From Prevotellaceae bacterium (GTDB taxonomy: Bacteria > Bacteroidota > Bacteroidia > Bacteroidales > UBA932): 7,901 nucleotides of DNA. This document shows, piece by piece, positions 7,510 through 7,901 of the stretch. The stretch is from NCBI GenBank assembly GCA_031289895.1, contig JAITOP010000346.1:1-7901 (forward strand), in the 5' to 3' direction. Below the pieces are notes generated by a model, which was given only the letters and a program-made list of their open reading frames with translations, was not told where the DNA came from and ran no database searches. The first letter of the stretch is position 1. Each line of letters opens with the position of its first letter. Made by a program: the position numbers and the translations under genes.

Positions 7510-7600
7510 TATTTGGTCGTTAGTCGTTGGTATTTGGTATTTGGTCGTTGGTATCTGGTATTTGGTCGTTGGTATTTAGTCGTTGGTATTTGGTCGTTTG
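7510..7600 (+). repeat. Heptamer tandem array, right copy (13 units)
   Basis: Thirteen consecutive 7-base words on the plus strand: TATTTGG, TCGTTAG, TCGTTGG, TATTTGG, TATTTGG, TCGTTGG, TATCTGG, TATTTGG, TCGTTGG, TATTTAG, TCGTTGG, TATTTGG, TCGTTTG. These are the same two words as in the left array, but on the opposite strand, so both arrays read outward from kdsD. A possible extra unit (TATATGG, 7502-7508) sits one base out of register. The array lies immediately upstream of the kdsD promoter region. The period of 7 breaks any reading frame, so the array is not coding. Confidence 0.93.
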
Positions 7601-7607
7601 TTCATTT

Positions 7608-7744
7608 TCCGTTCATTCGGATTTGCAATCCGAATGTTGGAATATAAGGATTTATAATCCGCAACAAAATCATAAAGTCAATGTTTTTTCGGATTACAAA
7701 TCCTTATACTCCATGCGGCAGGATTGCAAATCCTATCGGACGGA
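7608..7744. repeat. Nested inverted repeat with four GGATT-NNN-AATCC cores
   Basis: Four 13-base near-palindromes lie at 7619-7631, 7648-7660, 7691-7703 and 7721-7733. The first and fourth are exact reverse complements of each other. The second and third are reverse complements with one mismatch and sit inside 24-base arms (7638-7661 and 7690-7713) that match at 22 positions around a 28-base loop. TCCGT at 7608-7612 pairs with ACGGA at 7740-7744, so the whole block is symmetrical about 7676. The first core also forms a perfect 10-bp hairpin on its own (7614-7636, loop TGC). It resembles a REP-like or hairpin-type mobile repeat; no transposase is present. Confidence 0.85.
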
Positions 7745-7748
7745 GAAT

Positions 7749-7777
7749 AAAAAACAGCGGTAAAATTACTTTACCGC
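7749..7777 (-). terminator. Intrinsic terminator on the minus strand
   Basis: On the minus strand GCGGTAAA (7777 to 7770), a 5-base loop GTAAT and TTTACCGC (7764 to 7757) form a perfect 8-bp stem, followed by TG and a run of six T's (7754 to 7749). No T-run follows on the plus strand, so the terminator is directional. It would end a transcript entering from the right, beyond 7777, and would insulate kdsD from it. The gene it serves is not visible in the window. Confidence 0.65.
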
Positions 7778-7783
7778 CAGGGT

Positions 7784-7901
7784 CAACGCATTAAAACGAT
7801 TTAAATCGCTGTATATTAATCAATTATACCGTTTGAAAATCCTCTGATTTTGTGTTCGCAAATTGTTGATATTTAATATTTTAGATACTTTTAATGCGTT
7901 G
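7784..7901. repeat. Perfect 13-bp inverted repeat pair 118 bases across; possible MITE or IS end
   Basis: CAACGCATTAAAA at 7784-7796 is the exact reverse complement of TTTTAATGCGTTG at 7889-7901, the last bases of the window, so the right arm may extend further. The left arm is preceded by GGGT and followed directly by the 12-bp palindrome CGATTTAAATCG (7797-7808). A small hairpin (AAAATC, CTCT, GATTTT; 7836-7851) lies between the arms. The interior is too short for a transposase. It may be a miniature inverted-repeat element, an insertion sequence terminus or an assembly artefact at a contig end. Confidence 0.55.

Noticed and set aside
7527..7763. Open frame of 78 codons with WSLV/GIW-type repeated residues
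   Set aside because: It is a read-through of the 7-base repeat array and the nested palindrome; the start is a GTG inside the repeat and there is no protein-like composition.

Overview
This AT-rich window looks like chromosomal DNA from a member of the Bacteroidota, probably a Bacteroidales-type bacterium. Four things point there: a CCDC81-type HU domain joined through a membrane helix to a SPOR domain; an NtrC-type response regulator with the gene-family sequence usual in Bacteroidota and no DNA-binding domain; starts without Shine-Dalgarno sequences; and Bacteroidota-like -7 boxes (TAnnTTTG). The arabinose-5-phosphate isomerase, needed for Kdo and therefore LPS, fits a Gram-negative cell.

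Layout. Positions 1-2182 hold a minus-strand pair: a sigma-54 response regulator (1019-2182) followed after 11 bases by a HU/SPOR membrane protein (1-1007) whose C-terminus is cut off by the window edge. A 105-base divergent intergenic region separates them from a tight plus-strand cluster of cmk (2288-2980), ispH (2989-3879) and priA (3898-6360), with gaps of 8 and 18 bases, probably one operon. A converging minus-strand gene, kdsD/kpsF (6492-7457), follows.

The non-coding DNA around and beyond kdsD is the unusual part. The gene is bracketed by two inverted arrays of a degenerate heptamer (words TATTTGG and TCGTTGG), at 6430-6485 and 7510-7600. They share a perfect 25-bp inverted match that encloses the gene and its putative promoter. 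From 7608 to 7744 lies a nested, nearly symmetrical inverted repeat built of four GGATT-NNN-AATCC cores. Then come a minus-strand intrinsic terminator (7749-7777) and a perfect 13-bp inverted repeat pair (7784-7796 and 7889-7901) whose right arm ends exactly at the window edge. I can support no gene in 7458-7901.

How the genes fit together: the plus-strand cluster joins nucleotide supply (CMP kinase), isoprenoid precursor synthesis (IspH) and replication restart (PriA). This is housekeeping, not a dedicated pathway. KdsD supplies the Kdo precursor for LPS. The regulator and the HU/SPOR protein are likely cotranscribed, but their joint role is unknown. I see no convincing new defence or metabolic system; the novelty is in the repeats.
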